A stretch of DNA of 25,484 nt from Bacteroidales bacterium (GTDB taxonomy: Bacteria; Bacteroidota; Bacteroidia; Bacteroidales; UBA932): positions 1 to 25,484 of the forward strand of contig JAGDBY010000039.1 in the NCBI GenBank assembly GCA_017958765.1, written 5' to 3'. The notes beneath the pieces were generated by a model that was not told the origin of the DNA, searched no databases, and saw only the letters and a list, made by a program, of their open reading frames with translations. The position numbers and the translations under genes are program-made. Shown here one piece after another: positions 1 to 8,514 of the stretch (the first letter of the stretch is position 1; every line of letters begins with the position of its first letter).

Positions 1-1316
1 CCTGATGAACCTCCAACATCGTTGAAAGGCTCTGAGTAGTCTTGACGTGATGCCATTACGCGGATATCACTGGTCAACCATTTAGCAAGCTTGGTATTGA
101 GGTTCAAAGTGAAGTTGTAACGGGCGTTCTTCTCAGGATTGTAGCGGTATACACCGTCTTTTGAGTTGTAACCCAAAGATGCCATCACTGATGAATTGTT
201 ACCAAGTTTACCTGACATACGCAAGCTGTAGTTTTGTGACAATGCTGCGTCTGCGTAAAGAACTTTCTTAGGATCCCATACACGGCCGAAATAAGTCTGT
301 GTACCGTAATCAGGAGTGGTAACTGTTACGAAGTCACGGCCGTAAACCATATTCAAATCCAGAGGATTGATCTGGCTTGCATATTTCTGCTTCCACTCTT
401 GTACTACAGGGAGGTTGATGTGATAGTAACGTCCCCATGACTCAGGAGCAGCTCCTGTCCAGTCTGGATAGTGTCTGTAGTTCTCGTAAGCTGATCTGAA
501 GAATTTCTCAGGGTCTGCTACTGTAGGCATGTCGCCCAACATTGCAAAACCGACTGATGCTGTGAAGTCGAATTTAAGTTGGTCCTCAGTACCTTTCTTG
601 GTGGTAATCAAGATAACACCGAATGCAGCACGTGATCCGTAGATTGATGCTGATGCAGCGTCTTTCAATACTGAAATAGACTCAACGTCATCAGGGTTAA
701 CCATTGAAAGTGATGATTGTACACCGTCAACCAATACCAGTGGAGATCCACCTGAAAGTGAACCGGTACCACGGATGTTCATTGTAGGCTCATCACCGAG
801 ACGTCCTGATGTATAGAGGACTGTCAAACCAGGAGTAGCACCTTGCAAACCTTGGTTGAGGTCTCTGATAGGACGGTCGTTAAGTATCTTGCTATCAACA
901 GCTGATACGGCTCCGGTCAAGTTTGCTTTGGTTTGAGTGCCAAAACCCACTACAACCACATCGTCCAAAAGAACTGTGTCCTCGTTGAGTGTTACATTGA
1001 TTCTTGTACGGCCGTTAACATCAAGAACTTGAGTTACATAACCGATAAAAGAAAATGCGATTTTTGAATTAGCAGGTACTGTCAATGTGTATCTACCATC
1101 AATGTCAGTAACTGTTCCATTCAAAGTTCCGTCTTGTACTACTGATGCTCCGATGATCGGCTCACCATTCACGTCAGCAACAACACCTGATACTGTTACA
1201 TTTTGAGGAGCAGCTCCTTGTGCAGGAACTGTTGCCATAAGTCCAAAAGATAACAATACGAAGCAGACTGCGAGTTTTAATACTCTTAGACTTTTTGTTT
1301 CGAATGTTTTAGTCAT
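1..1316 (-). CDS. SusC/RagA-family TonB-dependent outer-membrane receptor (N-terminal part, cut by window edge)
   Basis: Outer-membrane receptor that, with a SusD-like lipoprotein, imports large nutrients such as glycans or peptides using TonB energy. I translated 438 codons without a stop from the ATG at 1316; the C-terminal barrel lies beyond the left edge. The signal peptide is about residues 1-33, ending near VPAQG. A carboxypeptidase-D-like regulatory domain follows (about 38-112), then a TonB-box-like stretch DDVVVVGFGTQ (118-128), then the plug domain. The plug carries the SusC hallmark SISVLKDAASASIYGSRA at about 214-230, followed by GVILITTKKG. There is no extra STN/anti-sigma domain. 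A SusD gene would be expected just beyond the left edge, but that is inference. The substrate cannot be told from this fragment. The gene appears to have its own promoter and a long leader. Confidence 0.95.
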   Translation of the reverse strand, partial: MTKTFETKSLRVLKLAVCFVLLSFGLMATVPAQGAAPQNVTVSGVVADVNGEPIIGASVVQDGTLNGTVTDIDGRYTLTVPANSKIAFSFIGYVTQVLDVNGRTRINVTLNEDTVLLDDVVVVGFGTQTKANLTGAVSAVDSKILNDRPIRDLNQGLQGATPGLTVLYTSGRLGDEPTMNIRGTGSLSGGSPLVLVDGVQSSLSMVNPDDVESISVLKDAASASIYGSRAAFGVILITTKKGTEDQLKFDFTASVGFAMLGDMPTVADPEKFFRSAYENYRHYPDWTGAAPESWGRYYHINLPVVQEWKQKYASQINPLDLNMVYGRDFVTVTTPDYGTQTYFGRVWDPKKVLYADAALSQNYSLRMSGKLGNNSSVMASLGYNSKDGVYRYNPEKNARYNFTLNLNTKLAKWLTSDIRVMASRQDYSEPFNDVGGSS

Positions 1317-1541
1317 AATTAGTTAGATTAAAAATAATGATTACTTGTAATAATGCTTGCCGAGCAAGCTTTCGCTAATTAATAGCACGAAGAACCTGGT
1401 TCTCCGATACAATGGTTTTTTTAGGTGTTTTTAATTGGTTTTTGTTTTTAATGTTTAAATTATTAATTATTAGTATGTTATGTGTGTAATAAATAATCTT
1501 TTCCAAACGCCAATTTGCTTTGAGGGCAATATTAGCATTTA
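1317..1541 (-). promoter_or_regulatory. Long AT-rich 5' leader of the SusC-family gene with two small palindromes
   Basis: No convincing gene lies here. The leader has a near-perfect palindrome AGAACCTGGTTCT (1391-1403) and a hairpin with 6-bp stem GCTTGC/GCAAGC and 3-nt loop (1355-1369), about 40 nt upstream of the start codon. They could be an operator and an mRNA structure controlling receptor expression, but no regulator is identified. A 63-codon frame here is very AT-rich with biased composition, and I do not consider it a gene. Confidence 0.35.
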
Positions 1542-1549
1542 CAAATATA
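1542..1549 (-). promoter_or_regulatory. Putative -7 promoter element for the SusC-family gene
   Basis: The minus strand reads TATATTTG, an exact match to the Bacteroidota -7 consensus TAnnTTTG, in the AT-rich gap after fabD. The best TTG upstream is only 14 nt away, shorter than usual, so the -33 element is weak. If used, it would give a leader of about 220 nt before the ATG at 1316. Confidence 0.55.
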
Positions 1550-1573
1550 AAAAATATTTTAAACAATATGATA

Positions 1574-2443
1574 TTAATTGAAAAAAATTTGGCCTGGAGC
1601 GATCTTTTTCAGAAGACCCCGGAGAACCTTGCCCGGTCCCAGCTCTACGAAGCTGTTCGCACCGTCGGCGATCATATTCTGAACTGACAGACTCCATCTC
1701 ACCGGAGAATTCAGCTGCAGGAGAAGATTCTTCTTGATCTCAGCCTTGGATGTATGCGGGAGAGCGTCCACATTCTGATAGACAGGGCAGACCGGAGTAT
1801 AGAAAGAGACTTTCTCTATGGCATTTGCAAGATCCTTGGCGGCCAGTGACATCAACGGAGAATGAAACGCTCCGCCTACGCTCAAAGGGATGGCACCCCT
1901 CGCCCCCGCCGCAACCGCTGCTTCACAGGCTCTGGCTACCGCATCTTTCTCTCCCGAAACAACCAGCTGGCCCGGGCAGTTGTAGTTCGCCGGCACTACC
2001 ACCCCCTCGGTCTTCCTGCAGACATCCTCCACAGCGGCGTCATCCAGTCCTATAATCGCAGCCATAGTGCCGGGATTGGCATCACAGGCCTCCTGCATAG
2101 CCATAGCGCGTGCATAGACAAGCTTCAGGGCAGCCTCGAAAGAGAGGGCTCCGGCTGCTGCCAGAGCGGAGAATTCGCCCAGAGAATGGCCTGCGACCAT
2201 ATCGGGAGCGAATGAATCCAGACATTTAGCGGATATAACAGAGTGCAGGAACACTGCAGGCTGGGTGATTCTGGTGGCAACAAGGTCCTCGGGAGAACCT
2301 TCGAACATAACCTCCGTGATACGGTAACCTAAGACGGCATCGGCCTTCTCAAACAACTCTCTGGCAACGGGATTCGAATCGTAGAGATCCTTCCCCATTC
2401 CCGGAAACTGCGAGCCTTGGCCCGGAAAGATGTATGCCGTCAT
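1574..2443 (-). CDS. fabD: Malonyl-CoA:ACP transacylase (FabD)
   Basis: Moves the malonyl group from malonyl-CoA to acyl carrier protein, supplying extender units for type II fatty-acid synthesis in the cytoplasm. The 289 residues match the usual FabD length. Visible motifs are the N-terminal IFPGQGSQ, the nucleophile elbow GHSLGEFS with Ser87, the carboxylate-binding arginine in YARAMAMQ (Arg113), and the catalytic histidine in GAFHSPLM (His195). The start ATG at 2443 puts the family-typical TAYIFPGQGSQ at the very N-terminus. It is last in the guaB-to-fabD run. The reading frame of the OstA-like gene upstream overlaps its first 95 bases. A near-consensus -7 element (TAACTTTA, minus strand, 2466-2473) could give it a separate promoter, but this is weak. 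Confidence 0.97.
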   Translation of the reverse strand: MTAYIFPGQGSQFPGMGKDLYDSNPVARELFEKADAVLGYRITEVMFEGSPEDLVATRITQPAVFLHSVISAKCLDSFAPDMVAGHSLGEFSALAAAGALSFEAALKLVYARAMAMQEACDANPGTMAAIIGLDDAAVEDVCRKTEGVVVPANYNCPGQLVVSGEKDAVARACEAAVAAGARGAIPLSVGGAFHSPLMSLAAKDLANAIEKVSFYTPVCPVYQNVDALPHTSKAEIKKNLLLQLNSPVRWSLSVQNMIADGANSFVELGPGKVLRGLLKKIAPGQIFFN

Positions 2444-4763
2444 TCTCTGTATTTTTAAAAACTCTTAAAGTTACAAAAAAATGTGAAATGTTGTATTTTT
2501 GTGAAGAGTTATTCTGCGCTTGTAGTTTAATGGATAGAATAGAAGATTCCGGTTCTTCCGGTTGGGGTTCGATTCCCCACAAGCGTACATCTTCCTCCGC
2601 CATCATCTCAAGGAGATATTCATTCTGCATATCCTCTTCTTCCAGTGCCGGAATCACCTCCGTATTGATGTAATACTCAATATCTTCCATCAATGCAGCA
2701 TAGTCGGCGCGCGCCCTCTCCACTGAGTCTCGCCTTATCTTGTTGGCAGCAATCTCGTCATAGACGTCCGCCATATAGTAATCGAAATAATCGTTAGTGT
2801 GCGGGAAATTAGGTTTTCTGAGCAGAGAATATCGCTGCCGCTCGCTCTTGTTTATTTTTCCGGTGGTTATGGCCATCCTGGAGGCAGGTCTCTCATCCCC
2901 TCTCCAGTTAAACCCTTTCAGTCTCTGTCTCTCGAGGGAGAGACCGGCTACCGGATACGCGTCGCTGCTGGTCTGTTCGTAATATTTAAAACGCTGAGCG
3001 TCCCCGTCATTCATCGTCACCATCAGAGAGCGGGAGTCCTTAGAGTTCATTGTGGTGAGCGCATTCTCCTCCCTGAGATAAATCAGAGCGGTAACTCCGC
3101 CGAGGGCATCGAAACGGGAGAGTTCGTTGCCTGCGAAATGACCCATCATCTCGGTACTCTTGATCTGGTCGTAGTGATCGTCGTCCTCACGGCTGGTAAT
3201 CATGGCATTATTCTGCATATTACCCCGGTAGAGACCGTCTTGATTGACCACGAACAGCATCAGGTCTGATGTCAGCTGATTCTTGATATTCTCCCACAGA
3301 ATAGGGTTGCCGTTAAGTCTGGCTACCGAATCTACGTCACTGTAGAACAGAGAATCGCACTTGCCCTGGATTCTGTTTCTGTAAATCTTCACGTTGTAAT
3401 AGGCGTTGAAGAATGACAGGGAGGTGGAGTCGGTGTCAGAATAATAGAGCGACACATCAGGGCTTTCGGCTTTCTTGGCAGGTTTCTGCTCCTTGACAGT
3501 GACCAGAGCGTCTGCAGGCGGTTTCTTGCCGGTCAGCGTGTAAAGAGTGTCCGGTATAGGCTGTTCTGCCAGGGTCAGGCTGTCTATGGCTCTCTGTGCC
3601 GCGATTGAACGCCTTCTCATCATAGCCTGATATTCTGCACTCTTCTCCAAAGCGGCCTGCTTCTTGGTCTCATAATCCTGCTGGGCCTTGGACTCAGCCT
3701 CGCCTATTGCGTCGAAGAGAATGTCTTTTCTAAGCTCGCTCCCTTCGGTGAAGAGACTCTCGGGGAGCTCTCTCATCTGGCGGGTGTAGTAATAGAGCGT
3801 ATCCGCCGTCAGGAACAGAGAATCGGGCTCGTTGTTGCTGTCCCTGTTGCCGTAATAGATCAGGGCCGGACGCTGAGTCATCGTGGCGTCCATATCGTTG
3901 GTGAGGGTGTCTATCACCAAATGTGCGCTGTTGGAGAGCAGGATAGCCTTATGGAGAGTGTCCTGAACCTGGACGTTGGTATACATATCCATCGAGGCCT
4001 CCTGTCTGTAATAGTACAGCTGGTCGCACCACCCCTCATAGTCGGGGTTGTTCATATAGACATTCAGCCTGAAATACACCACGTCGCTGTTTCTGTCATA
4101 CCAGCCGTCGTCCGCCCGCATAAAATAATCTTCGTACCACAGCCTTGTATCCCTGCCGAAATGGACGCGGTTCTCGTTGGAGTTGTATCTGATCACGGTG
4201 GAACGGATAAAGAGGGTGTCCATAAAGACCTGAGTATCTCCGGAGAATGTAAAAGTGGAGGCCTTTGCATCGTATGTACCCGTATCTCCCTCAATTACAT
4301 TGCCGTCCCGGTCACGCATAGTTCCTCCGTTTCTGGATACGGCTACACTGTCTTTCGTATTGTAACTCAGGTTATTGGAACGGAACACGTTGCCGTCGGC
4401 ATCCGACAGCTGCACTACATCGCCCGTAAAGAGAGCCAGGTCCTTGTCGACCGTGTAGGTGAGGTGGTCGCTTGAAAGGACTGTCTGATCCTGAACCAGA
4501 CGGACATTGTAGAATGCGTCGATAATGTCTGTCTCAAGATTCCAGATGGCTGAGTCACAGTACATATAGGCTCCGTTGTGGAGAAAAACCGCAGGGCCTT
4601 TGATCATTCTGTACTGCACGTCATCCTTCTCGACAAGACGGGCATACTGAGCGCTCAGCAGACTGACCAGGCTATCATTGTCACTCCCCCCTTGAGCTCT
4701 GACCTCAAAACTGCCTAAGCACAGAAGGATAAAGAGAAATATGATAAAGCCTTTCTTGGGCAT
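2349..4763 (-). CDS. OstA-like (LptA/LptD-fold) LPS-transport protein, with an anomalous C-terminal tail
   Basis: Periplasmic protein of the OstA/LptA-type beta-jellyroll family, expected to help carry lipopolysaccharide to the outer membrane. The signal peptide is about residues 1-23, ending VRAQ. Repeated OstA-type strands with many aromatic and Asp residues follow, such as YNTKDSVAVSRNGG and GDTGTYDAKASTFTFSGD. A charged, alanine-rich linker lies near 350-430 and an acidic helical region near 690-725. The open frame has 804 codons, but residues 726-750 are the antisense reading of tRNA-Arg and residues 774-804 overlap the start of fabD in another frame. The native protein probably ended near residue 725 in related genomes, so the tail may be a fusion after a deletion or lost stop. 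It sits directly after the SurA-like gene (21-nt gap), fitting a shared envelope role. Confidence 0.85.
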   Translation of the reverse strand: MPKKGFIIFLFILLCLGSFEVRAQGGSDNDSLVSLLSAQYARLVEKDDVQYRMIKGPAVFLHNGAYMYCDSAIWNLETDIIDAFYNVRLVQDQTVLSSDHLTYTVDKDLALFTGDVVQLSDADGNVFRSNNLSYNTKDSVAVSRNGGTMRDRDGNVIEGDTGTYDAKASTFTFSGDTQVFMDTLFIRSTVIRYNSNENRVHFGRDTRLWYEDYFMRADDGWYDRNSDVVYFRLNVYMNNPDYEGWCDQLYYYRQEASMDMYTNVQVQDTLHKAILLSNSAHLVIDTLTNDMDATMTQRPALIYYGNRDSNNEPDSLFLTADTLYYYTRQMRELPESLFTEGSELRKDILFDAIGEAESKAQQDYETKKQAALEKSAEYQAMMRRRSIAAQRAIDSLTLAEQPIPDTLYTLTGKKPPADALVTVKEQKPAKKAESPDVSLYYSDTDSTSLSFFNAYYNVKIYRNRIQGKCDSLFYSDVDSVARLNGNPILWENIKNQLTSDLMLFVVNQDGLYRGNMQNNAMITSREDDDHYDQIKSTEMMGHFAGNELSRFDALGGVTALIYLREENALTTMNSKDSRSLMVTMNDGDAQRFKYYEQTSSDAYPVAGLSLERQRLKGFNWRGDERPASRMAITTGKINKSERQRYSLLRKPNFPHTNDYFDYYMADVYDEIAANKIRRDSVERARADYAALMEDIEYYINTEVIPALEEEDMQNEYLLEMMAEEDVRLWGIEPQPEEPESSILSIKLQAQNNSSQKYNISHFFVTLRVFKNTENDGIHLSGPRLAVSGNGEGSLRFESRCQRVV
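2494..2501 (+). promoter_or_regulatory. Putative -7 promoter element for tRNA-Arg
   Basis: TATTTTTG matches TAnnTTTG exactly and ends 15 nt before the first base of the tRNA, giving a short 5' leader for RNase P to remove. No clear -33 element is visible. Confidence 0.55.
2516..2587 (+). tRNA. tRNA-Arg (anticodon CCG)
   Basis: The cloverleaf can be folded by hand. The acceptor stem is GCGCTTG/CAAGCGT with one G-U pair at the end. The D arm is GTTT/GAAT. The anticodon stem GAAGA/TCTTC is perfect, with loop TTCCGGT. The T arm TGGGG/CCCCA has loop TTCGATT, and the discriminator base is A. Anticodon CCG reads CGG (Arg). The gene does not encode the 3' CCA, so that must be added after transcription. 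It lies on the strand opposite to the surrounding guaB-fabD operon and is wholly antisense to the 3' part of the OstA-like reading frame. No clear terminator follows it. Confidence 0.93.
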
Positions 4764-4784
4764 GACTGGTAAAGAGGAGGATTG

Positions 4785-6152
4785 TTAATGAATCCACCCT
4801 GAATACTGGAAGTTGCATCCAGAATACAGCGGATCCAGCTTGATGTATGTAGAGGCCGCATTCTCCTTGATGAAGGCCTCTATGGCCGCGTTTGCGTTTT
4901 TAGAATTCGCATCGTCGACCAGAAGGTTATAATCGGTGTCGTAGGAAGCGGTATGTGCGGGCACGATGCTGTCGACCTTTACAATCTTGTAAATGGTGTT
5001 ACCCCTGCCCTCATTGTCAAGAGACTCGAAAGGCTCTGAAATACCGCCCACTTCCAAATCTTTGATAGCGGTGTAATCGGTAGGCTTCAGCTGATCTTTC
5101 TCAAATACGGCAGAACCGGTCATCTCATCCACCATAACTCCGCCGTTGGTGCGGGTCTTCGGGTCCTGTGAGAACATCCAGGCAGCCGCCGGGAATGTAA
5201 CCAGGGCGCTGTCCACTATCATTGTACGTATGCTGTCAAGCTTTGCGAAAGCTTTGTTTCTGTCTTCACTCGTATATTTTGGCTTGATGAGAATATGGCG
5301 TGCGTTGAACATATCGCCGGACTTCTCGATCATCTGGATAATGTGGAAACCGTCGGGGGTTTCGACAACCTGGGATACCTGTCCCTCTTTGAGAGACATA
5401 GCTGCGTCGGCGAATGCCGGCCAATATACGGACCTTGCCATCATACCCAGTTCTCCTCCTTTGGCAGCGCTGCCCGGGTCTTCAGAATAGATACGGGCAA
5501 GCGAAGAGAATCTCTCTCCGTTGAGAATTCTCTCGCGCAGATCGAGCAGAGTCTCCTTGCAGGCTGTATTGGCCGCCTCCTTCTCAGGATAGAGGACAAT
5601 CTGACTCAGCCTGTACTGGGTAGGAACTATCGGGAGATCCTCCTGGGCGGTATTCTCCACATACTGTCTGATGGCATCGGGAGTCATCCTCGGAACATTC
5701 TGCACAACCTTCCTCTGCATCTGCTGGATAAGGAGCTGCTCCTCTATGGCCCTATACCACTCGTCACGGAGTTCGTAGATAGGTTTACCGAAATAATCCA
5801 GCACCTCCTGCTCGCCGCCGAGGGCCTGCATCGCCTGGATCATTCTGTTGTTGATATTCTCCTGAATCTCAGCGTCGGTAACGACCAGGGAGTCGCGCCT
5901 TGCCTGAGTAACAAACAGCTTGCTGATCATAAGATTCTCCAGGATTTCGCAACGGGCGTTGCGGTCTGCCACGTAACCGCTCATACGCATCATCTGGACC
6001 TCATCCTCGATGTCCGAAATAAAGATAGCGTCATTGCCGATAAGAGCAACGTTCTTGTCGATTAGTCCCTGTTCATACACCTGAGCCTTTCCGTAGAACG
6101 GAACAAGACACAGTGAGATGATATATACCGCTGAAAGAATCCTCTTAATCAT
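4785..6152 (-). CDS. SurA-like periplasmic chaperone / peptidyl-prolyl isomerase
   Basis: Periplasmic folding factor for outer-membrane proteins, 455 residues. The signal peptide is about residues 1-23 (ending GKAQ). A SurA-type N-terminal chaperone region follows, with helices around 65-165. Two parvulin domains come next. The first is about 180-277, with LSQIVLYP, FSSLARIYSEDPGSAAKGGE and GFHIIQM. The second is about 283-392, starting NARHILIK and including FSQDPKTRTNGGVM. The start ATG overlaps the 3' end of the upstream lipoprotein gene by 8 nt, which suggests translational coupling. It is followed by the OstA-like gene, so proteins for outer-membrane assembly are grouped. The family call is firm; the match to E. 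coli SurA function is by analogy. Confidence 0.92.
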   Translation of the reverse strand: MIKRILSAVYIISLCLVPFYGKAQVYEQGLIDKNVALIGNDAIFISDIEDEVQMMRMSGYVADRNARCEILENLMISKLFVTQARRDSLVVTDAEIQENINNRMIQAMQALGGEQEVLDYFGKPIYELRDEWYRAIEEQLLIQQMQRKVVQNVPRMTPDAIRQYVENTAQEDLPIVPTQYRLSQIVLYPEKEAANTACKETLLDLRERILNGERFSSLARIYSEDPGSAAKGGELGMMARSVYWPAFADAAMSLKEGQVSQVVETPDGFHIIQMIEKSGDMFNARHILIKPKYTSEDRNKAFAKLDSIRTMIVDSALVTFPAAAWMFSQDPKTRTNGGVMVDEMTGSAVFEKDQLKPTDYTAIKDLEVGGISEPFESLDNEGRGNTIYKIVKVDSIVPAHTASYDTDYNLLVDDANSKNANAAIEAFIKENAASTYIKLDPLYSGCNFQYSGWIH

Positions 6153-7002
6153 TAGTGTAAATTTTGAGTTTGTTATTCTGATATGCCTCGTTGAGCAGAT
6201 CCTCCTTGAGAGTTTTCAAAAGATCCTGTTTTCTTTTGCTCAGAATGGCATCCTTTATTCTCTTGTCGTTATACTCTATCGGAGAGAGCTTACCCGGGGC
6301 GATAACCTCCTGGGCATAAACGAAATAAGTCTTCTCTCCTTCCTGATCTTCTTTAACGTAAAAGCCGCTTTTCAGAAGAGCCGCCTCACACAGCTCCGCT
6401 TCAAACGAGCAGTCTTTGGCTATCGTACTGGCCGCCACCCAATCGTTGCTGTATGTCTCGTACTTCTCCGCGTACGAACGGCAGGTGATCTCCAATTCTT
6501 CCTGAAGGTCCGGGTCCTTGGAGTTGAAATTCTTCTTGACCAGGTCGTAGTATGGAGAATGGGTGGAGATAGTTATCACTTTCACCCTGTAGAGGGCATA
6601 CGGATAGGTAAAGCTCTGAGTGTGGGTGTCAAAGTATTCCTGCTTCTCGGCTTCGGTGATAGTCGTGTCCAGATGGCTCTCGACGTAACTCTTCTCGAAT
6701 CTGAAATTGATAAGGCTTCTGGAATACTCCTCCACCTCTTCCTTGATATCCATCTCCTCTTTGGAGAGCTGCTCTTTGGCCTTCAGCTCCACAAGCTGAG
6801 CCAGAGCCCAACTGTCAATGTACTGCTGAACTTTGGCGGCGCTGTCTTCAGGAGAGATACCTTCGGGGAGAAGGGACACGACATCGTTATAATAGAGAAA
6901 CCTGGTGCCGATTCGTGCTATTATCTTGTCGGAAGGACGGATATACTGGCACGAAGATACCAGCGTCAGGGCAGCTATTATGAACAATACCGTGCGTTTC
7001 AT
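6145..7002 (-). CDS. PPIase-like / SurA N-domain-like lipoprotein
   Basis: Predicted lipoprotein of 285 residues, with signal peptide and lipobox LVSSC, lipidated at Cys18. The N-terminal part (IIARIGTRFLYYNDV) resembles the start of SurA/PrsA chaperone domains, and the central part is helical and charged. I do not see the conserved parvulin catalytic pattern clearly. It may be a chaperone-only relative, or have a degenerate isomerase fold near 130-240. It starts immediately after the guaB stop codon and overlaps the SurA-like gene by 8 nt, so all three are very likely co-transcribed. Position and lipid anchor suggest assembly of envelope proteins. No partner can be named. Confidence 0.75.
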   Translation of the reverse strand: MKRTVLFIIAALTLVSSCQYIRPSDKIIARIGTRFLYYNDVVSLLPEGISPEDSAAKVQQYIDSWALAQLVELKAKEQLSKEEMDIKEEVEEYSRSLINFRFEKSYVESHLDTTITEAEKQEYFDTHTQSFTYPYALYRVKVITISTHSPYYDLVKKNFNSKDPDLQEELEITCRSYAEKYETYSNDWVAASTIAKDCSFEAELCEAALLKSGFYVKEDQEGEKTYFVYAQEVIAPGKLSPIEYNDKRIKDAILSKRKQDLLKTLKEDLLNEAYQNNKLKIYTND

Positions 7003-8475
7003 CTATCTAGAATAGTTCGGAGCTTCTCTTGTGATTGCAACATCGTGCGGGTGACTCTCGGCCATACCCGCAGCTGATATTTTTACAAATTTCGCACCAC
7101 GGAGCGATTCGATGTCTTTTGCGCCGCAATAACCCATACCTGCTTTAAGGCCTCCTACCAGCTGGTAGATAACCTCGGCAAGCTTTCCTTTGTACGGAAC
7201 CTGAGCCACAATGCCTTCCGGAACCAGTTTCTTGATATCCTCTTCCATATCCTGGAAGTAACGGTCCTTAGAGCCTTTCTGCATTGCCTCCAGAGAACCC
7301 ATACCTCTGTATGATTTGAATTTACGGCCGTTGAGAATAATCGCCTCGCCGGGAGCTTCCTCCACACCTGCAAACAGAGAGCCGGCCATAATAGAACTTG
7401 CGCCTGCTGCCAGAGCCTTGGTAATGTCGCCTGAATATCTGATACCGCCGTCTGCGATAACCGGAATGCCGGTACCTCTCAGGGCGTATGCAGAATCCAT
7501 AATGGCGGTCAGCTGAGGGACGCCGATACCTGCAATGATTCTCGTGGTGCAAATAGAACCCGGACCGATACCGACCTTGACTGCATCTACGCCGCACTCT
7601 TTAAGGGCGACTGCAGCTTCAGCGGTAGCGATGTTTCCGGCTACGATCTGGATAGAAGGGAATGCCTTTCTGATCTTCTTGATTGTCTCAAGCACAAATA
7701 CAGAATGGCCGTGAGCAGTATCGAGGACCACTGCGTCGGTGCCGACCGAAATAAGTCTCTCTACGCTCTCCAGACTGTGAGAATTGATACCTACTGCCGC
7801 TGCCACGAGGAGTCTTCCCTTAGAATCCTTCGATGCGGTAGGGTTGTTCTTTATCTTGGTTATGTCTTTGTAGGTGTACAATCCTACAATACGGAAATCT
7901 TTGTCAACTACAGGAAGTTTCTCTATCCTGTTGTTCTTCAGGACATTTGTAGCCCCTGCAATGTCTATTTTCTCATCAACGGTGATAAGATGCTCCTTGT
8001 GAGTCATTACGTCGGCAATCCTGGTCTTCATATTGTCCTGAAAACGCAGGTCCCTGTTGGTAACGATACCGACCAGGTGCTTGGTCTGGTCAACTACAGG
8101 AATGCCTCCGATATGATTCTCGGACATAAGCTTCAGAGCATCTCCGACAGTCTTGTCAGCCTGAATGGTGACAGGGTCGTAGATCATTCCGTTCTCAGCC
8201 CTCTTGACTTTGTGAACTTGCTCAACTTGCTTTTCAATTGGCATATTCTTGTGGATAACACCGATACCTCCCTCGCGGGCTATCGCGATGGCCATTTCAG
8301 CCTCGGTAACTGTATCCATAGCTGCGGAAACGATAGGGACGCTCAGAGAGATCTCTCTGGTAAACTTGGTGCTGACGTTTACTTCCCTCGGGATAACTTC
8401 ACTGCGAGCAGGGATAAGGAGGACATCATCGAATGTGAGCCCTTCCATAGCAATTTGATCTGTATAATGTTCCAT
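7003..8475 (-). CDS. guaB: Inosine-5'-monophosphate dehydrogenase
   Basis: Oxidises IMP to XMP with NAD+, the committed step of guanine nucleotide synthesis, in the cytoplasm. At 490 residues it is the standard bacterial length. The N-terminal barrel segment begins [20 protein letters not shown]-domain pair occupies about 95-205. The active-site loop [12 protein letters not shown] has catalytic Cys309, and the later [12 protein letters not shown] motif is also present. The start at 8475 lies 23 nt downstream of a -7 element, fitting first-gene position. The last codon is followed at once by the lipoprotein start, so downstream envelope genes probably share its transcript. Confidence 0.98.
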   Translation of the reverse strand: MEHYTDQIAMEGLTFDDVLLIPARSEVIPREVNVSTKFTREISLSVPIVSAAMDTVTEAEMAIAIAREGGIGVIHKNMPIEKQVEQVHKVKRAENGMIYDPVTIQADKTVGDALKLMSENHIGGIPVVDQTKHLVGIVTNRDLRFQDNMKTRIADVMTHKEHLITVDEKIDIAGATNVLKNNRIEKLPVVDKDFRIVGLYTYKDITKIKNNPTASKDSKGRLLVAAAVGINSHSLESVERLISVGTDAVVLDTAHGHSVFVLETIKKIRKAFPSIQIVAGNIATAEAAVALKECGVDAVKVGIGPGSICTTRIIAGIGVPQLTAIMDSAYALRGTGIPVIADGGIRYSGDITKALAAGASSIMAGSLFAGVEEAPGEAIILNGRKFKSYRGMGSLEAMQKGSKDRYFQDMEEDIKKLVPEGIVAQVPYKGKLAEVIYQLVGGLKAGMGYCGAKDIESLRGAKFVKISAAGMAESHPHDVAITREAPNYSR

Positions 8476-8497
8476 AACCGTAATGAGATAAATATGG

Positions 8498-8505
8498 CAA
8501 ATATA
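8498..8505 (-). promoter_or_regulatory. Putative -7 promoter element for the guaB-fabD operon
   Basis: The minus strand reads TATATTTG, an exact TAnnTTTG match, 23 nt before the guaB ATG. A TTG lies 15 nt further upstream, inside the 3' end of the radical SAM gene, slightly closer than the usual -33 spacing. Confidence 0.65.
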
Positions 8506-8514
8506 CTAAAAAAT

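Noticed and set aside
1375..1566. 63-codon minus-strand frame upstream of the SusC-family gene
   Set aside because: Very AT-rich with Asn, Ile and Lys bias and no start signal. It overlaps the predicted promoter and leader.
6118..7077. 319-codon plus-strand frame antisense to the lipoprotein gene
   Set aside because: It shadows a gene with a clear lipobox and operon overlap. Its product shows no domain or proper start.
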